A DNA stretch of 64,000 nt. Origin: Chitinophaga caeni (GTDB lineage: Bacteria > Bacteroidota > Bacteroidia > Chitinophagales > Chitinophagaceae). Below are positions 17,701 through 30,772 of the stretch, piece by piece. Position numbers and translations under genes: made by a program. The DNA lies in NCBI RefSeq assembly GCF_002557795.1, contig NZ_CP023777.1, positions 3,357,001 through 3,421,000 of the forward strand, read 5' to 3'. The notes below the pieces were generated by a model. That model worked only from the letters and a program-made list of their open reading frames with translations. It did not search any database and was not told where the DNA came from. How positions within the stretch are numbered: position 1 is the stretch's first letter; the number at the start of each line of letters is the position of its first letter.

Positions 17701-18322
17701 TTTTGCCTATAACTATGCAGGCTTGGACGAGACGGGCGCTCCATTGGTGGAGTTGGCCGATGGTACAATTACTACAGACAGGCTAATCACAACTCCTGAA
17801 GATCTATTATACATGGGTTCTACGCAACCCATTTGGAATGGCGGTTTCATGAACAACTTCCGCTATAAAAATTTCCGCTTGTCTGCAAATATGATTTATA
17901 ACATGGGACACAAAATGCGGTGGGAGCGTAACCTCACATTCGGCGGACAATTCCAAAGAAATGTTTCTGTTGATTTCCTGGAAAGATGGCAGCAAAAAGG
18001 AGATGAATTGGTGACTGATATCCCGCCCTATATAACGAATGCCAACCCTAATTCCGGTTTCGCGAACTACGATTATTTCAGGAAGGGTAGTAGGAACGTG
18101 CTGGATGCATCTTTTATTAAATTAAGGGATATCACCTTGTTCTACGATTTGCCGAAGCGCCTGCTCAGCAGGGTAAAAGTAGATGGTATTACATTCCGCG
18201 CGCAAGTTTCGAATGTCATGATCTGGAAAGCGAATCACCAGGGCATAGATCCCGAATTCCAAGGCTTAGTACTGCCTAGTGAGCAAAATTCATTGACATT
18301 AGGCGCCCATGTTAGTTTCTAA
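14744..18322 (+). CDS. SusC/RagA-family TonB-dependent outer-membrane receptor with STN domain
   Basis: 1192 residues from the ATG at 14744; an in-frame TTG 15 bases earlier is less likely. A signal peptide (about residues 10-30) precedes an STN domain (about 40-110, ETAFSAVEKQTGYVVFYDYR), which receives signals for a FecR-type anti-sigma factor. Next come a carboxypeptidase-regulatory-like domain (ITGKVVDD-type at about 125-200), the plug (DGLIPGLVVNN, FVVDGLVMEDISAINPQDV, AASIWGSRAANGVIVITTKKG) and a long barrel ending in ...TLGAHVSF with terminal F. Length is typical. It imports an unknown oligomer with the SusD partner 17 bases downstream. FecI/FecR genes at 22.4-24.4 kb are the likely controllers. 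Confidence 0.93.
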   Translation: MPFIAKMLRVMKLTTFVLLVFALHVNARAWSQTITFSGKNVSLETAFSAVEKQTGYVVFYDYRQIVGAKPISIDVKNLPLATFLNLCFKNQPFTYAIEDKTIVIAKDNKSILSSTLDKVLLAQPIDVTGKVVDDQGKPVVMATVIVKGTNTGTTTDSLGVFHLESIDQNATLIISALGIHRLEVAVKNRANLGVLKAKSRISDLDEINVTVNTGYQTLARERSAGSFAQADMDVVANRSTSMNIIQSLDGLIPGLVVNNAPNKNQFLIRGLATIGAPDLNGVGYYSGTSPQPLFVVDGLVMEDISAINPQDVKDITVLKDATAASIWGSRAANGVIVITTKKGTFNSKLRVNYDGFVSFKGKPDLGYLDMLNSRQYIDAAVDVFNTPGYAEQYPWSQVSVIGGGGSGIAPHELILYNQQRGLISAEQAQKSLDSLAAISNHGQINDLFYRNALLTNHTISLSGGSENYSFYGSLSYTNNVSNQPGDKNNTYKVNLRQDIKAAKFLRFHVITDLSTNSASSKRNRDIDYYFYPYQLFRDADGNNLSLPFLTGLSDSTLASLEARSRISLDYNPLDEFNYGYTKNDQLMARINAGATLDIAKGLRFEGNYGYIKGNNKQRQFESLQSFAVRKEIVTFTVAPDPNTTPKYYLPTNGGRLTTGNADQRNWTIRNQLVYDNTWDKHELKLLAGQEAQEQMSTSQTTVVRGFDEDLLTYGSVDYNTLTGLILNTVWPNYSIYGSTMSNDNFRSSEVISRFTSYYANMSYTFDRRYAINGSWRIDQSNLFGKDKAAQNKPVWSAGIRWNAYNEAFMQPVTWVDRLSLRLTYGITGNSPNPGVAASQDITSPSGSAFFPSNIGMRITTPGNGQLSWESTKTTNLGIDFAVLDSRLSGSVDLYYKKTDNLLGLIYPNSLTGWPAVVGNQGSLSNRGIELSLTSVNVRTRDFSWSTNLVFAYNKNKIIKLTSGAPFTTGAQQVNAIVKEGYPAFTLFAYNYAGLDETGAPLVELADGTITTDRLITTPEDLLYMGSTQPIWNGGFMNNFRYKNFRLSANMIYNMGHKMRWERNLTFGGQFQRNVSVDFLERWQQKGDELVTDIPPYITNANPNSGFANYDYFRKGSRNVLDASFIKLRDITLFYDLPKRLLSRVKVDGITFRAQVSNVMIWKANHQGIDPEFQGLVLPSEQNSLTLGAHVSF

Positions 18323-18339
18323 TAATAAAAAATGTTACG

Positions 18340-19737
18340 ATGCTGAAAATATATAAACATACAGGTAGCTGGATCGGTATGATTGCCCTATTGGCATTAG
18401 CCGTATCCTGTAAAAAATCATTCTTGGAGGTAAAGCCTAAAGGAAAGGTCATCGCTTCGAAAACTTCTGACTATGACCTACTGTTAAATAACCTTGACCT
18501 GATTAACATCGGTGCTGATGGCTCTATTCCCATGGGAGATGAGCTGGTTTCCATAGAGCCGATCTGGACCGGTGCTTCTTTCAGGGATAAACAATTGTTT
18601 CAATGGAAATCTGATGTTTACGGGGCGGATGAAGATGCCAAGGAAACGCTTGCACCGGTTAAAGGATTATACGTGTATAATAAGATCATCGCAGAAGTAA
18701 TGGATGCTACTAATGGCACCGAGGCCGCTAAGAAATCTTTGCAAGCCGAAGCTTATGCCGGTCGTGCCTGGACAAACTTCTTGCTGATCAATTATTACGG
18801 CAAACCTTATGATCCTGCAACTGCGGCTACAGATCCGGGATTCCCGATCATTACCAAGGCGGATATCAACACGAAGAATTTTACCCGTGCTTCCGTGCAA
18901 GCGGTGTATGAACACATTGTCAGCGACCTGCAAACAGCTATCCCAAATTTATCTTCAGTAGGGCCCTGGCATAGAATCAGGATGTCTAAAGCCGCGGCAA
19001 AAGGAGTTTTAGCAAAGGTGTATGTTTTCATGGGTCGTTATCCGGATGCTTTGCCAGTGCTAAATGAAGCATTAGATGATATTGATGCATCGACGACGAC
19101 GACGAAACTGGTTGATTTTAATACGGAGTTTCAAGGCTTTCCGACAGTAGTCAATGATTACGAAAATGTTTATGCCAAAACAGTTTTTAACTCTTATACC
19201 GGAACCTCGAACCGTGTACTTTGGTTAAAACCGGAAGTGGCTGCTTTGTATGATTCAACGGACCTGAGATTGCAAAAATGGTATATCACGAACACTTATC
19301 CAAACGGACTTACTTTATATAAAAGGGCGAATACCTTCACTACTTCTATCGGCGTTCGCGTAGGTGAATTATACCTGTTGAGGGCGGAGGTGAAAGCCCG
19401 CTTAGATGATCTTCAAGGTGCGGTTGCCGACTTGGAGTTTTTCAGGAAACACCGTATGCCGGCAGATAAAGCCATGGTGCCTACAAATATTGCTACATCG
19501 AAGATCCCCCTGTTACAATTTATCATGGATGAAAGGATCCGTGAATTTGCAACGCAAGGTTACCGCTGGTTCGATATGCGCCGTTTATCTGTGGATCCTT
19601 TATTCGGTAATAAGAATTTTCAACATTACGTGTATTCGGAAGCGGGAGAAATTTCGCAAACAATCAATTTTGATAACCCGGAAGATTTCGTGTTCGATAT
19701 TCCACCGAAGATATTAGCGGAAAATCCAAACTTTTAA
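18340..19737 (+). CDS. SusD/RagB-family nutrient-binding lipoprotein
   Basis: 465 residues. Lipoprotein signal ends LAVS-C24. The N-terminal SusD-like part has KGLYVYNKIIAEV and AEAYAGRAWTNFLLINYYGKPY, and the C-terminal RagB part has RVGELYLLRAEVKARL and FIMDERIREFATQGYRWFDMRR, all hallmark. It caps the SusC barrel at the cell surface and binds the substrate. It overlaps no neighbour and lies in a clear operon: SusC, SusD, TlpA-like. No glycoside hydrolase is linked here, and the thioredoxin partners are more usual beside peptide or small-ligand SusCD systems. Confidence 0.93.
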   Translation: MLKIYKHTGSWIGMIALLALAVSCKKSFLEVKPKGKVIASKTSDYDLLLNNLDLINIGADGSIPMGDELVSIEPIWTGASFRDKQLFQWKSDVYGADEDAKETLAPVKGLYVYNKIIAEVMDATNGTEAAKKSLQAEAYAGRAWTNFLLINYYGKPYDPATAATDPGFPIITKADINTKNFTRASVQAVYEHIVSDLQTAIPNLSSVGPWHRIRMSKAAAKGVLAKVYVFMGRYPDALPVLNEALDDIDASTTTTKLVDFNTEFQGFPTVVNDYENVYAKTVFNSYTGTSNRVLWLKPEVAALYDSTDLRLQKWYITNTYPNGLTLYKRANTFTTSIGVRVGELYLLRAEVKARLDDLQGAVADLEFFRKHRMPADKAMVPTNIATSKIPLLQFIMDERIREFATQGYRWFDMRRLSVDPLFGNKNFQHYVYSEAGEISQTINFDNPEDFVFDIPPKILAENPNF

Positions 19738-19761
19738 GAAACCAATTATTAAATATTACTT

Positions 19762-20883
19762 ATGAGACTGAAAAAATGGTGGAGCATATTGCTATTGTTT
19801 CCAACAATGGCAATAGCCCAAGATAAATTCACGATTTCTGGAAATATCAGTAGCGTAGAAGGACAAAAGATGGTCGTCTTAAGTTACCTTGATAATCATG
19901 GCAAGGAAATGCGCGATACGAGCCTGTTACACGGTGGCAAATTTTCCTTTAATGGTTTTACTGCCTATGCCAACAGGGCGCATCTTGCCTTAGAACCGCT
20001 AAAGCGGGATACTACCCGGCGTAGAGTTTACGATGTAAAAGAATTTTATCTCGCCAAGGGAAACTATACAGTTACTGGTTCGGATGGCAAAATGTCCGCG
20101 GCTGAGATCAGCGGGACTCAAGTTCAGGAAGAATTTAAAGAGTACCGTTCCAAGATGGACCCGGTTACCAATGCCTGGATTAAGTTAACGGATGAGTATA
20201 GCGAAGCTGTTAAAGAAAAGGACAGCCTAACCATTCAGAAGTTGAGAAAGGAAGCGCCCGGATTGAGACAGAAACTGGATGATACGATGAACGGGTTCAT
20301 TTACAGTCATCCGGATTCTTACCTGTCGGTGGATTTGGTGTATTTCTACCGGACGGGAACCATCGAACCAGCAACTTTTGATCCGCTATTCAATGCGTTG
20401 AACCCCGCCTTACTGCAAAGTTTCACCGGGAAAAAATTGGTAACAACATACGACAACGCCAAGCAATTGTTTGCCGGTAAAACCGTGGATTTTACCCAGA
20501 TGGATGAAGAGGGGAAGCCATTTAAATTATCATCGCTCAGGGGGCAATATGTTTTGGTGGATTTCTGGGCAAGCTGGTGTAAACCTTGCCGCGCGGAAAA
20601 CCCCAACTTGTTGAAAGCTTACCAAGACCTGAAAGATCAAAACTTTACGATCGTCAGCGTTTCGTTAGATGAAAGTAAAGCAGGTTGGTTGTATGCAGTA
20701 AAGCAAGATGGTTTACCATGGAAACAAGTATGTAATATGACAGGGTTTAAAACCGGTATCGCCGTAGATTATGGCATCTCGGCCATCCCGCAGAATGTTT
20801 TAGTAGATCCGGATGGAAAAGTTGTTGCTAAAAACTTGCGTGGCGAAAACTTGACGGAACAGGTAAAGAAGTATATAAAATAA
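19762..20883 (+). CDS. TlpA-like thioredoxin with DUF4369-type N-terminus (paralogue 1)
   Basis: 373 residues. Signal peptide to about residue 19 (AIAQ). Residues 21-115 form a beta-rich DUF4369-like domain (FTISGNISSVEGQKMVVLSY), and a helical linker follows. The thioredoxin/AhpC-TSA domain from about 240 has VDFWASWC273KPC276 and the cis-proline segment SAIPQNVLVDP. It would act as a periplasmic or outer-membrane-side thiol oxidoreductase. It is third in the SusC/SusD operon, 24 bases behind SusD. It is about 60-65% identical by eye to the next gene, a tandem duplicate. A MITE sits 3 bases after its stop. Confidence 0.92.
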   Translation: MRLKKWWSILLLFPTMAIAQDKFTISGNISSVEGQKMVVLSYLDNHGKEMRDTSLLHGGKFSFNGFTAYANRAHLALEPLKRDTTRRRVYDVKEFYLAKGNYTVTGSDGKMSAAEISGTQVQEEFKEYRSKMDPVTNAWIKLTDEYSEAVKEKDSLTIQKLRKEAPGLRQKLDDTMNGFIYSHPDSYLSVDLVYFYRTGTIEPATFDPLFNALNPALLQSFTGKKLVTTYDNAKQLFAGKTVDFTQMDEEGKPFKLSSLRGQYVLVDFWASWCKPCRAENPNLLKAYQDLKDQNFTIVSVSLDESKAGWLYAVKQDGLPWKQVCNMTGFKTGIAVDYGISAIPQNVLVDPDGKVVAKNLRGENLTEQVKKYIK

Positions 20884-20886
20884 AAT

Positions 20887-21194
20887 ATTGTTGTCCGACT
20901 AAAATTGCTTCAAAAGTACTTGAAATCCTTTTCTAGCCGAGGATATAAGCGAAAGATGATCTATTCAGCCCCGCCAACAAAACCGTGGAACTTCGCACTT
21001 TTAATAGCGAACGGTAGCTGGGCGTTACAGTAGTACAAAAGCTGGATCGAGCGATCAAATTGGCGGCCGTGATGGCCAATTTGTGCCCTTTTTTGAGCAA
21101 GCAAAAAAGTACAAGAAACGGGCAGAAGAACATTGAATCCAACTATTGAGGGATCACAAGTGCTCCCCGGTTAAAATTTAGTCGGACAATAATG
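20887..21194 (+). mobile_element. MITE copy B between two paralogous genes
   Basis: 308 bases, forward orientation. Starts ATTGTTGTCCGACTAAA, ends TTTAGTCGGACAATAATG. AAAATAAAAT occurs at 20877-20886 and 21195-21204, an exact 10-bp duplication that overlaps the stop codon of the first TlpA-like gene. It contains the internal hairpin AAATTGGC / GCCAATTT. Confidence 0.9.
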
Positions 21195-21208
21195 AAAATA
21201 AAATATTA

Positions 21209-22330
21209 ATGATGAATAATAAAAGTTGGTGGGGATTATTACTATTGTTGCCCGGTTTGGTAATGGCCCAGGATAAGTTCAAAATCTCCGGGAAAATCTC
21301 CGGTATCGAGGGCAACAAGATGGTCGTGTTGGATTACTTAGATAGTAATGGAGAAAAGGTCAATGACACCTGCTTATTAAAAAAAGGGCGGTTCTCATTT
21401 GAAGGTTTTACGGCTTACGGAAACAAAGCCTACCTCTCGTTAGAACCGGTAAAACGTGATACGACCCGGCGCAGAACCTACGATGGCCAGGACTTTTACC
21501 TCGCAAAAGGTAATTATACCGTGAAAGGTACCGGTCATATTTCCGGCGCTGACATCAAGGGTACACCGGTACAAGAAGATTTCAAAGCATATAATACCCA
21601 GATGGATCCCTTGATGAAACAATGGCGGGCCATCGTGGATGAGTATAATACGGCATCCCGGGCAAAAGATAGCGCCACGTTGCAGAAGTTGAAACAAACA
21701 GCGCCGCCCGTGATGCACAAGATGGATTCAACATTGGATGCTTTTATTTATAATCATCCCGACTCTTACGTATCGTTAGATTTGGTATACTATAATAAAA
21801 CAAGTGTAATCGAGCCTGAAAAATTTGATCCCATCTACAAATCATTGAACCCGGCCTTATTGGAAAGTTTCAATGGTAAAAAGTTAGCGGCGAAATATGA
21901 AAAAGCCAAGCAATTGTTCATCGGGAAGTCGATTGACTTCACCCAAACTGATGTTGAGGGTAAGGAGTTTACGCTTTCGTCACTGAGGGGACAATACGTC
22001 CTGGTAGATTTCTGGGCAAGCTGGTGCAAGCCTTGCCGTGCCGAGAATCCGAACTTATTGAAAGCCTATCAACATTTGAAAGACAAAAACTTTACGATCG
22101 TAGGTGTTTCCCTGGATGAAGGAAAGAAAGGTTGGCTGCATGCAGTTGAGCAAGACGGGATGCCTTGGAAACAAGTCAGTGATCTGAAGGGCTTTAAAAG
22201 CGATCTCGCGGTAAAGTATGGTATTACAGCGATCCCGCAGAATGTTTTAGTAGATCCTTCAGGGAAAATAATCGCCAAAAACTTGCGCGGGGAAGATCTG
22301 TTGGAGCAACTACAGCGGTATATTAAATAA
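21209..22330 (+). CDS. TlpA-like thioredoxin with DUF4369-type N-terminus (paralogue 2)
   Basis: 373 residues, exactly the length of paralogue 1 and colinear with it. Signal peptide to about residue 20 (LVMAQ). DUF4369-like domain at about 22-115, then helical linker and thioredoxin domain with FWASWC273KPC276 and ITAIPQNVLVDP. The strongest identity to paralogue 1 is in the thioredoxin half. The duplication is older than the MITE between them, since the genes have diverged while MITE B is well kept. A convergent terminator follows at 22352. Confidence 0.92.
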   Translation: MMNNKSWWGLLLLLPGLVMAQDKFKISGKISGIEGNKMVVLDYLDSNGEKVNDTCLLKKGRFSFEGFTAYGNKAYLSLEPVKRDTTRRRTYDGQDFYLAKGNYTVKGTGHISGADIKGTPVQEDFKAYNTQMDPLMKQWRAIVDEYNTASRAKDSATLQKLKQTAPPVMHKMDSTLDAFIYNHPDSYVSLDLVYYNKTSVIEPEKFDPIYKSLNPALLESFNGKKLAAKYEKAKQLFIGKSIDFTQTDVEGKEFTLSSLRGQYVLVDFWASWCKPCRAENPNLLKAYQHLKDKNFTIVGVSLDEGKKGWLHAVEQDGMPWKQVSDLKGFKSDLAVKYGITAIPQNVLVDPSGKIIAKNLRGEDLLEQLQRYIK

Positions 22331-22351
22331 AATTGTAGATAAGCAGGGTAT

Positions 22352-22395
22352 AGCGGTTTTTGTAAGGAGTGGTCATACGAATTACAAAAACCGCT
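22352..22395. terminator. Bidirectional terminator between TlpA 2 and FecI
   Basis: AGCGGTTTTTGTAA (22352-22365) pairs perfectly with TTACAAAAACCGCT (22382-22395). It stands between convergent genes. Confidence 0.7.
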
Positions 22396-22423
22396 TCTTG
22401 TAAGCAGTTGGCAGGGTGCCCGA

Positions 22424-22999
22424 TCAGAATAAGTAAAATTCGCGGACGATCAATGCCGCAATACTGATTTGATAACCATGTTTTACCAGGTAATCGCGGA
22501 TTTCATTCAATGCTTTTTGCAAATGATTTTTCACGGTATTTCTTGACAAACCGGTTACTTCAGCTATCTCGTCGAAATTCATAAATTCTTTGCGGCTGAG
22601 CAAGTAAATTTTCCTGGGTTGCGGAGGCAGTTCCAAAACGGCTTTTTCGAGTAAGTCTTTAACTGCTTTACTACCTAAAGCTTCATCTATCGCGTTATTT
22701 TCCTTTATGGCATGGCGGTACAATTCTACCGAAAGCTGGATATCCAGCGCTGCTTTTTTCAGTAGCTTGATAGCAAGATTGCGGGCGATCCTGAAAATAT
22801 AACCGTCCATATTTTCAACCTGGTGAAGATCATCCCTTTTCCGCCAAAGGATGAGAAAGAGCTCCTGCGTAATATCTTCGGCTAGCTCGGGGGAGCGGGT
22901 AAAGGCATTTGCATATTGGTACACCCTTTCTGCATACTCATCATACAGCGTTCTAAAAGCTTGTTCATCTTGCAGTGGTTCGGAAAGGTGGCCGGGCAT
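22424..22999 (-). CDS. FecI-type ECF sigma factor
   Basis: 191 residues, normal ECF length. Region 2: FRTLYDEYAERVYQYANAFT to AEDITQELFLILWRKRDDL and DGYIFRIARNLAIKLLKK. Region 4: LELPPQPRKIYLLSRKEF and FDEIAEVTGLSRNTVKNHLQ. The C-terminal LVKHGYQISIAALIVREFY is usual for Bacteroidota members. It should direct transcription of the SusC/SusD/TlpA operon when FecR is signalled through the STN domain. Oddly it is on the opposite strand from both that operon and FecR, so it cannot be co-transcribed with its anti-sigma factor. Confidence 0.92.
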   Translation of the reverse strand: MPGHLSEPLQDEQAFRTLYDEYAERVYQYANAFTRSPELAEDITQELFLILWRKRDDLHQVENMDGYIFRIARNLAIKLLKKAALDIQLSVELYRHAIKENNAIDEALGSKAVKDLLEKAVLELPPQPRKIYLLSRKEFMNFDEIAEVTGLSRNTVKNHLQKALNEIRDYLVKHGYQISIAALIVREFYLF

Positions 23000-23229
23000 A
23001 TTTTCTGAGCAAATTTATATAACAATAATACCAATTAATATCACAAATTCAAGCAATTCATGCTTGTTTTCAGCATTTTGCATGCTATTTTAAAAGAGTG
23101 AATAAAAATGGCTACTACATTAGTACCAATCCGGTCATTCCAGGCTCTTATAGGTAGCGCTTATTTTCCGGGTTGGCATGTACGTTAACCGGGGTGCCTG
23201 TTTTCATCCACCAGTAAACTGATAAATTG

Positions 23230-24420
23230 ATGACTTTACAAGAACATATAAACCATTTGTTTGATAAATACCTGCAAGGTACCTGTAGCCCCGAAGAATG
23301 GGAAGAGCTGTTAGTCCTGGTATCTTCTATTCCCGAAGAAGATACGGTAACACTTTCTGCCCCTTTATATGAACTTTGGTTGAAATCTTCCAATAAAGAT
23401 AATGCGAATAGCCTGAAATCATTCGATAAAGAGAAATTATACCATGCTATTATTCAGTCTGAACAGCGGGATGCCCGCCCGGTAATACAGTTAAATTGGT
23501 GGAAAATCGCAGCGGCAGCTATGTTGACCGGAGTAATTGTAACGGCTGCTATAATGTACCTGGGGAAAGAATCTCCGGGCAAACAAACGTTAGCGCTCAA
23601 CAATATGGAAGCTGCCCGAAAGGTAAAGCCCGGTATTCAGCAAGCAGTATTAACCTTGGCCAACGGGCAGGAGATTGTTTTAGATAGCACTGCTACCGGC
23701 ACGATCAGCCAACAGGGAAATGTAAAGATCATAAACCTGAACGGGCAACTTGCATACGAAGGTGGCAATGCTGGCAATAACTCGAAAGCAGGTTATAACA
23801 TGGTAACAACTGCCAAAGCGAATCAGTATCAATTAATTTTGAGAGATGGCACTAAGGTTTGGTTAAATGCCGCCTCTTCGATAAAATTTCCCACCAGCTT
23901 TATCGAATCTACCCGTACTGTGGAAATTACCGGGGAAGCCTATTTCGAGGTCGCCAAGGATAAGACGAAACCTTTTCATGTACTTGCCAAGGGAATTGAT
24001 GTAGCGGTGCTTGGTACCCATTTTAATATTAATGCTTATGATGATGAAGCGGAGGTTAAAACTTCCTTGTTGGAAGGTTCGGTGAAAATTACAGCCGGGA
24101 ACCAGGCCGGGCAACTGTCCCCGGGAGAGGCAGCGAACTATAACAAGGCCGGGCAACTTTCCATTGCACCTGCAAAAGTGGATCAGTCCGTTGCATGGGT
24201 AAACGGTTACTTCCAGTTCGATCAAACGCCGCTGCCGGTAATACTAAGGCAAATTGGCCGTTGGTATGACTTGGAAATCGTTTATGAAGGCAAAGTACCG
24301 GACCGCATATTTAAAGGGAAAATTCAAAGAAGTTTGCCCTTGTCGAGTATCCTGAAGATTTTGCGTTCGGGGGATATCCAGTTTAGGCTTGAAGGTAAGC
24401 GGCTGGTGATTGTAGGGTAG
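23230..24420 (+). CDS. FecR-type anti-sigma factor
   Basis: 396 residues from the ATG at 23230; an in-frame TTG is just before it. N-terminal cytoplasmic region (LFDKYLQGTCSPEEWEELL), one membrane helix at about residues 90-110 (KIAAAAMLTGVIVTAAIMYL), then the periplasmic FecR domain (YQLILRDGTKVWLNAASSI, ITGEAYFEVAKDKTKPFHV, VLGTHFNINAYDDE, TSLLEGSVKI) and a DUF4974 tail (FQFDQTPLPVILRQIGRWYD). It links the receptor's STN domain to the FecI-type sigma factor. Divergent from that gene across a 230-base spacer. Confidence 0.93.
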   Translation: MTLQEHINHLFDKYLQGTCSPEEWEELLVLVSSIPEEDTVTLSAPLYELWLKSSNKDNANSLKSFDKEKLYHAIIQSEQRDARPVIQLNWWKIAAAAMLTGVIVTAAIMYLGKESPGKQTLALNNMEAARKVKPGIQQAVLTLANGQEIVLDSTATGTISQQGNVKIINLNGQLAYEGGNAGNNSKAGYNMVTTAKANQYQLILRDGTKVWLNAASSIKFPTSFIESTRTVEITGEAYFEVAKDKTKPFHVLAKGIDVAVLGTHFNINAYDDEAEVKTSLLEGSVKITAGNQAGQLSPGEAANYNKAGQLSIAPAKVDQSVAWVNGYFQFDQTPLPVILRQIGRWYDLEIVYEGKVPDRIFKGKIQRSLPLSSILKILRSGDIQFRLEGKRLVIVG

Positions 24421-24596
24421 GGGCTTTTTGGAGAGTGCTGTACCACTAGGGGTCGAAACCTTTGATTGAATTAAATTTACTTTACACCTAAACTTTTTGA
24501 GTTTACAAAATCTGGACAGGTACTTTTTTACTTATTTAATGGGGAGTTCTGCTTACCATCCTTACCAGCCCGAGGAACTTGACCAATATTAATATC

Positions 24597-24668
24597 TGCG
24601 TGAGGGATACGGAGGGCGCGCCCTGGAACAGCCCAGCCCGAAGGGGCAAGCCCTGGAATTTTTTTATT
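24597..24668. repeat. GC-rich palindromic element
   Basis: Contains the perfect palindrome AGGGCGCGCCCT (24613-24624), then CCCGAAGGGGC and CCCTGG, then T7 at 24659-24665. Much richer in G+C than its surroundings. It may be a REP-like element or a terminator for FecR; only one copy is in the window. Confidence 0.4.
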
Positions 24669-24694
24669 TGGAATAATGCCCGGTGGATTACGTT

Positions 24695-25276
24695 TTACCC
24701 GAACAAAATCTTTCTATACGCTTCCGCTGCTTTATGTACTTGTACAAACCAATCGTCGGCAGCATCGCTATCTGCACCATCGGAAATGTATTTCAAACAT
24801 AAGAACGGTATCCCTTCTTTTTTTGCTATCATGGCCAGGGAATAGGCTTCCATGTCTACTACATTGTACGGCAATACGGAATGATTCATCTCGAAACTGT
24901 CGCCGGTGCCGCAAGTCCCGTTAGGTAAGGTTTCCAAGTGGATACCGTATTCCAATACCGGCGGGATGCCTGACAGCGGTGTTTCGTATAATTCATACCC
25001 CAGGCCGCGCACATCCATATCGCGTTGTATGAAACGGTTGCAACAGATCACATCTCCCTTCTTAAAATGATTGCTTCCCGCCGATCCCAGGTTAACGATC
25101 AACCCCGGTTTCTCACGGTATATAGCTTTTGTCAGTTCGAATGCTGCATTAACCTTCCCGATTCCCGTAATCACTTTTTTGCAATGATCAAATTCTTGCG
25201 CCGCTTCTGAATCTAATGCGAAAACAAATAATATATTTTCAAGGGCGTATTGCTGGTCCCGGTTGAGCGTTATCAT
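24695..25276 (-). CDS. MTA/SAH-nucleosidase-like phosphorylase-superfamily protein
   Basis: 193 residues, short for the family (about 230). VNLGSAGSN (61-69) is the base/ribose loop, VVDMEAYSLA (139-148) carries the substrate-contacting M-E pair, and KYISDGAD (162-169) supplies D166, the equivalent of the general acid. F-A-L-D-S-E-A (19-25) matches the first glutamate site. It would hydrolyse the N-glycosidic bond of methylthioadenosine or a related nucleoside in the cytoplasm. The truncated middle leaves the exact substrate open. Alone, with the stop near the GC-rich element. Confidence 0.82.
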   Translation of the reverse strand: MITLNRDQQYALENILFVFALDSEAAQEFDHCKKVITGIGKVNAAFELTKAIYREKPGLIVNLGSAGSNHFKKGDVICCNRFIQRDMDVRGLGYELYETPLSGIPPVLEYGIHLETLPNGTCGTGDSFEMNHSVLPYNVVDMEAYSLAMIAKKEGIPFLCLKYISDGADSDAADDWFVQVHKAAEAYRKILFG

Positions 25277-25374
25277 CTTTTACTTGATATTTTGCGTTCG
25301 CGGAAGCCCGTCATTAGGACTTCCGCGGGGCAAATATATAAAGGATGTAGGTAAAATCGTTAGAAAACACCGGA

Positions 25375-26181
25375 TTATTCGGAGATCATTACCGCTTCGC
25401 TGATATCTTGTTTTGATTTGCCGAAGCGTTGTTCCTGGACCTTATCGAAGGTGGCAACGTATTGCGGATGTTCGGTTTTCATGAGCCTGTCCCAAATACG
25501 CAGGTATAAACCGTAGTTGCCTTTGAATTTGCTGTGATGTAAATTATGGTGTACGGATGTATTAAAAACTTCGAATAATACGGAACGGCGGAACCATTTC
25601 GGCATGATTTCATAGCCGAGGTGACCGTAAACATTGATAATAAAACCCGAAACGATGAATAAACTGATACCAACGGAATGCATGGGTAATACGAATAATA
25701 ATATGGGTAAAATCATGCCTTCCGTGATGGCTTCAAAGGTGTGAAAGGCGTAAGAAGTCCAAGGGGAGGGGTTCGTGGATTTATGGTGTAATAAATGTGT
25801 ATGCTTAAATAACAGCGGGTGATGCAATAACCGGTGCATCCAATAAAAATACGTATCGTGGATTACCAGGGATGCGATGACGCTGAACACGAGGTAAACG
25901 ACACCATAATCACTGATATTGGCATACTGTTGCGTATATTGATTGATCGGTGGAATAAAAAACGGGATGGCTACGAAGACCATCCAGAGGCTGGCGTTGA
26001 TAGAGTGGATAATCTCCCTGGCGAAATCTGCTTTCTTTGCATGTTTTGCCTGGATTTTGTTGCCGGCAAGTTTTTTTGTAAAGACTTTGTAAACTAGCAA
26101 GTATGCCAAACCGGCAATGCTGAAATAGCGTATCATTGAAAAGCTGAACAGGTAAATGATCCATTCGAATATCTTAGCCAT
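25375..26181 (-). CDS. Sterol-desaturase/fatty-acid-hydroxylase family membrane protein
   Basis: 268 residues with four hydrophobic spans. The histidine clusters of the di-iron family are complete: HDTYFYWMHRLLHH (H-x8-H-x3-HH), HTHLLHH and SVHHNLHHSKF, plus HLGYEI. Such enzymes hydroxylate or desaturate a membrane lipid using O2. It is convergent with nothing and lies 66 bases after the Crp-type regulator on the same strand, which might control it. Substrate unknown; carotenoid, ornithine-lipid or fatty acid are possible. Confidence 0.88.
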   Translation of the reverse strand: MAKIFEWIIYLFSFSMIRYFSIAGLAYLLVYKVFTKKLAGNKIQAKHAKKADFAREIIHSINASLWMVFVAIPFFIPPINQYTQQYANISDYGVVYLVFSVIASLVIHDTYFYWMHRLLHHPLLFKHTHLLHHKSTNPSPWTSYAFHTFEAITEGMILPILLFVLPMHSVGISLFIVSGFIINVYGHLGYEIMPKWFRRSVLFEVFNTSVHHNLHHSKFKGNYGLYLRIWDRLMKTEHPQYVATFDKVQEQRFGKSKQDISEAVMISE

Positions 26182-26247
26182 ATCTTAATATTTTTATATG
26201 GCAAATCTAACGGCTTGGCCCGGCTTAAAAATTTACAAAAGATAATT

Positions 26248-30664
<4,417 letters not shown>

Positions 30665-30720
30665 AATATTACGCCGGTCACTTACCGGAAATTATTGATG
30701 AAATTGGTAGTTAGTCGACA

Positions 30721-30757
30721 AAAAAAACCGCTATGTATTTGGCATAGCGGTTTTTAT
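30721..30757. terminator. Bidirectional terminator
   Basis: AAAAACCGCTATG pairs with CATAGCGGTTTTT around a 7-base loop, with A and T runs on the two sides. It separates the convergent GH2 and DUF4965 genes. Confidence 0.8.
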
Positions 30758-30772
30758 TACGTAAACCTGTTA

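Noticed and set aside
24579..24924. Plus-strand ORFs 24579-24845 and 24676-24924
   Set aside because: They overlap the nucleosidase gene antisense and include the GC-rich element; no conserved features.
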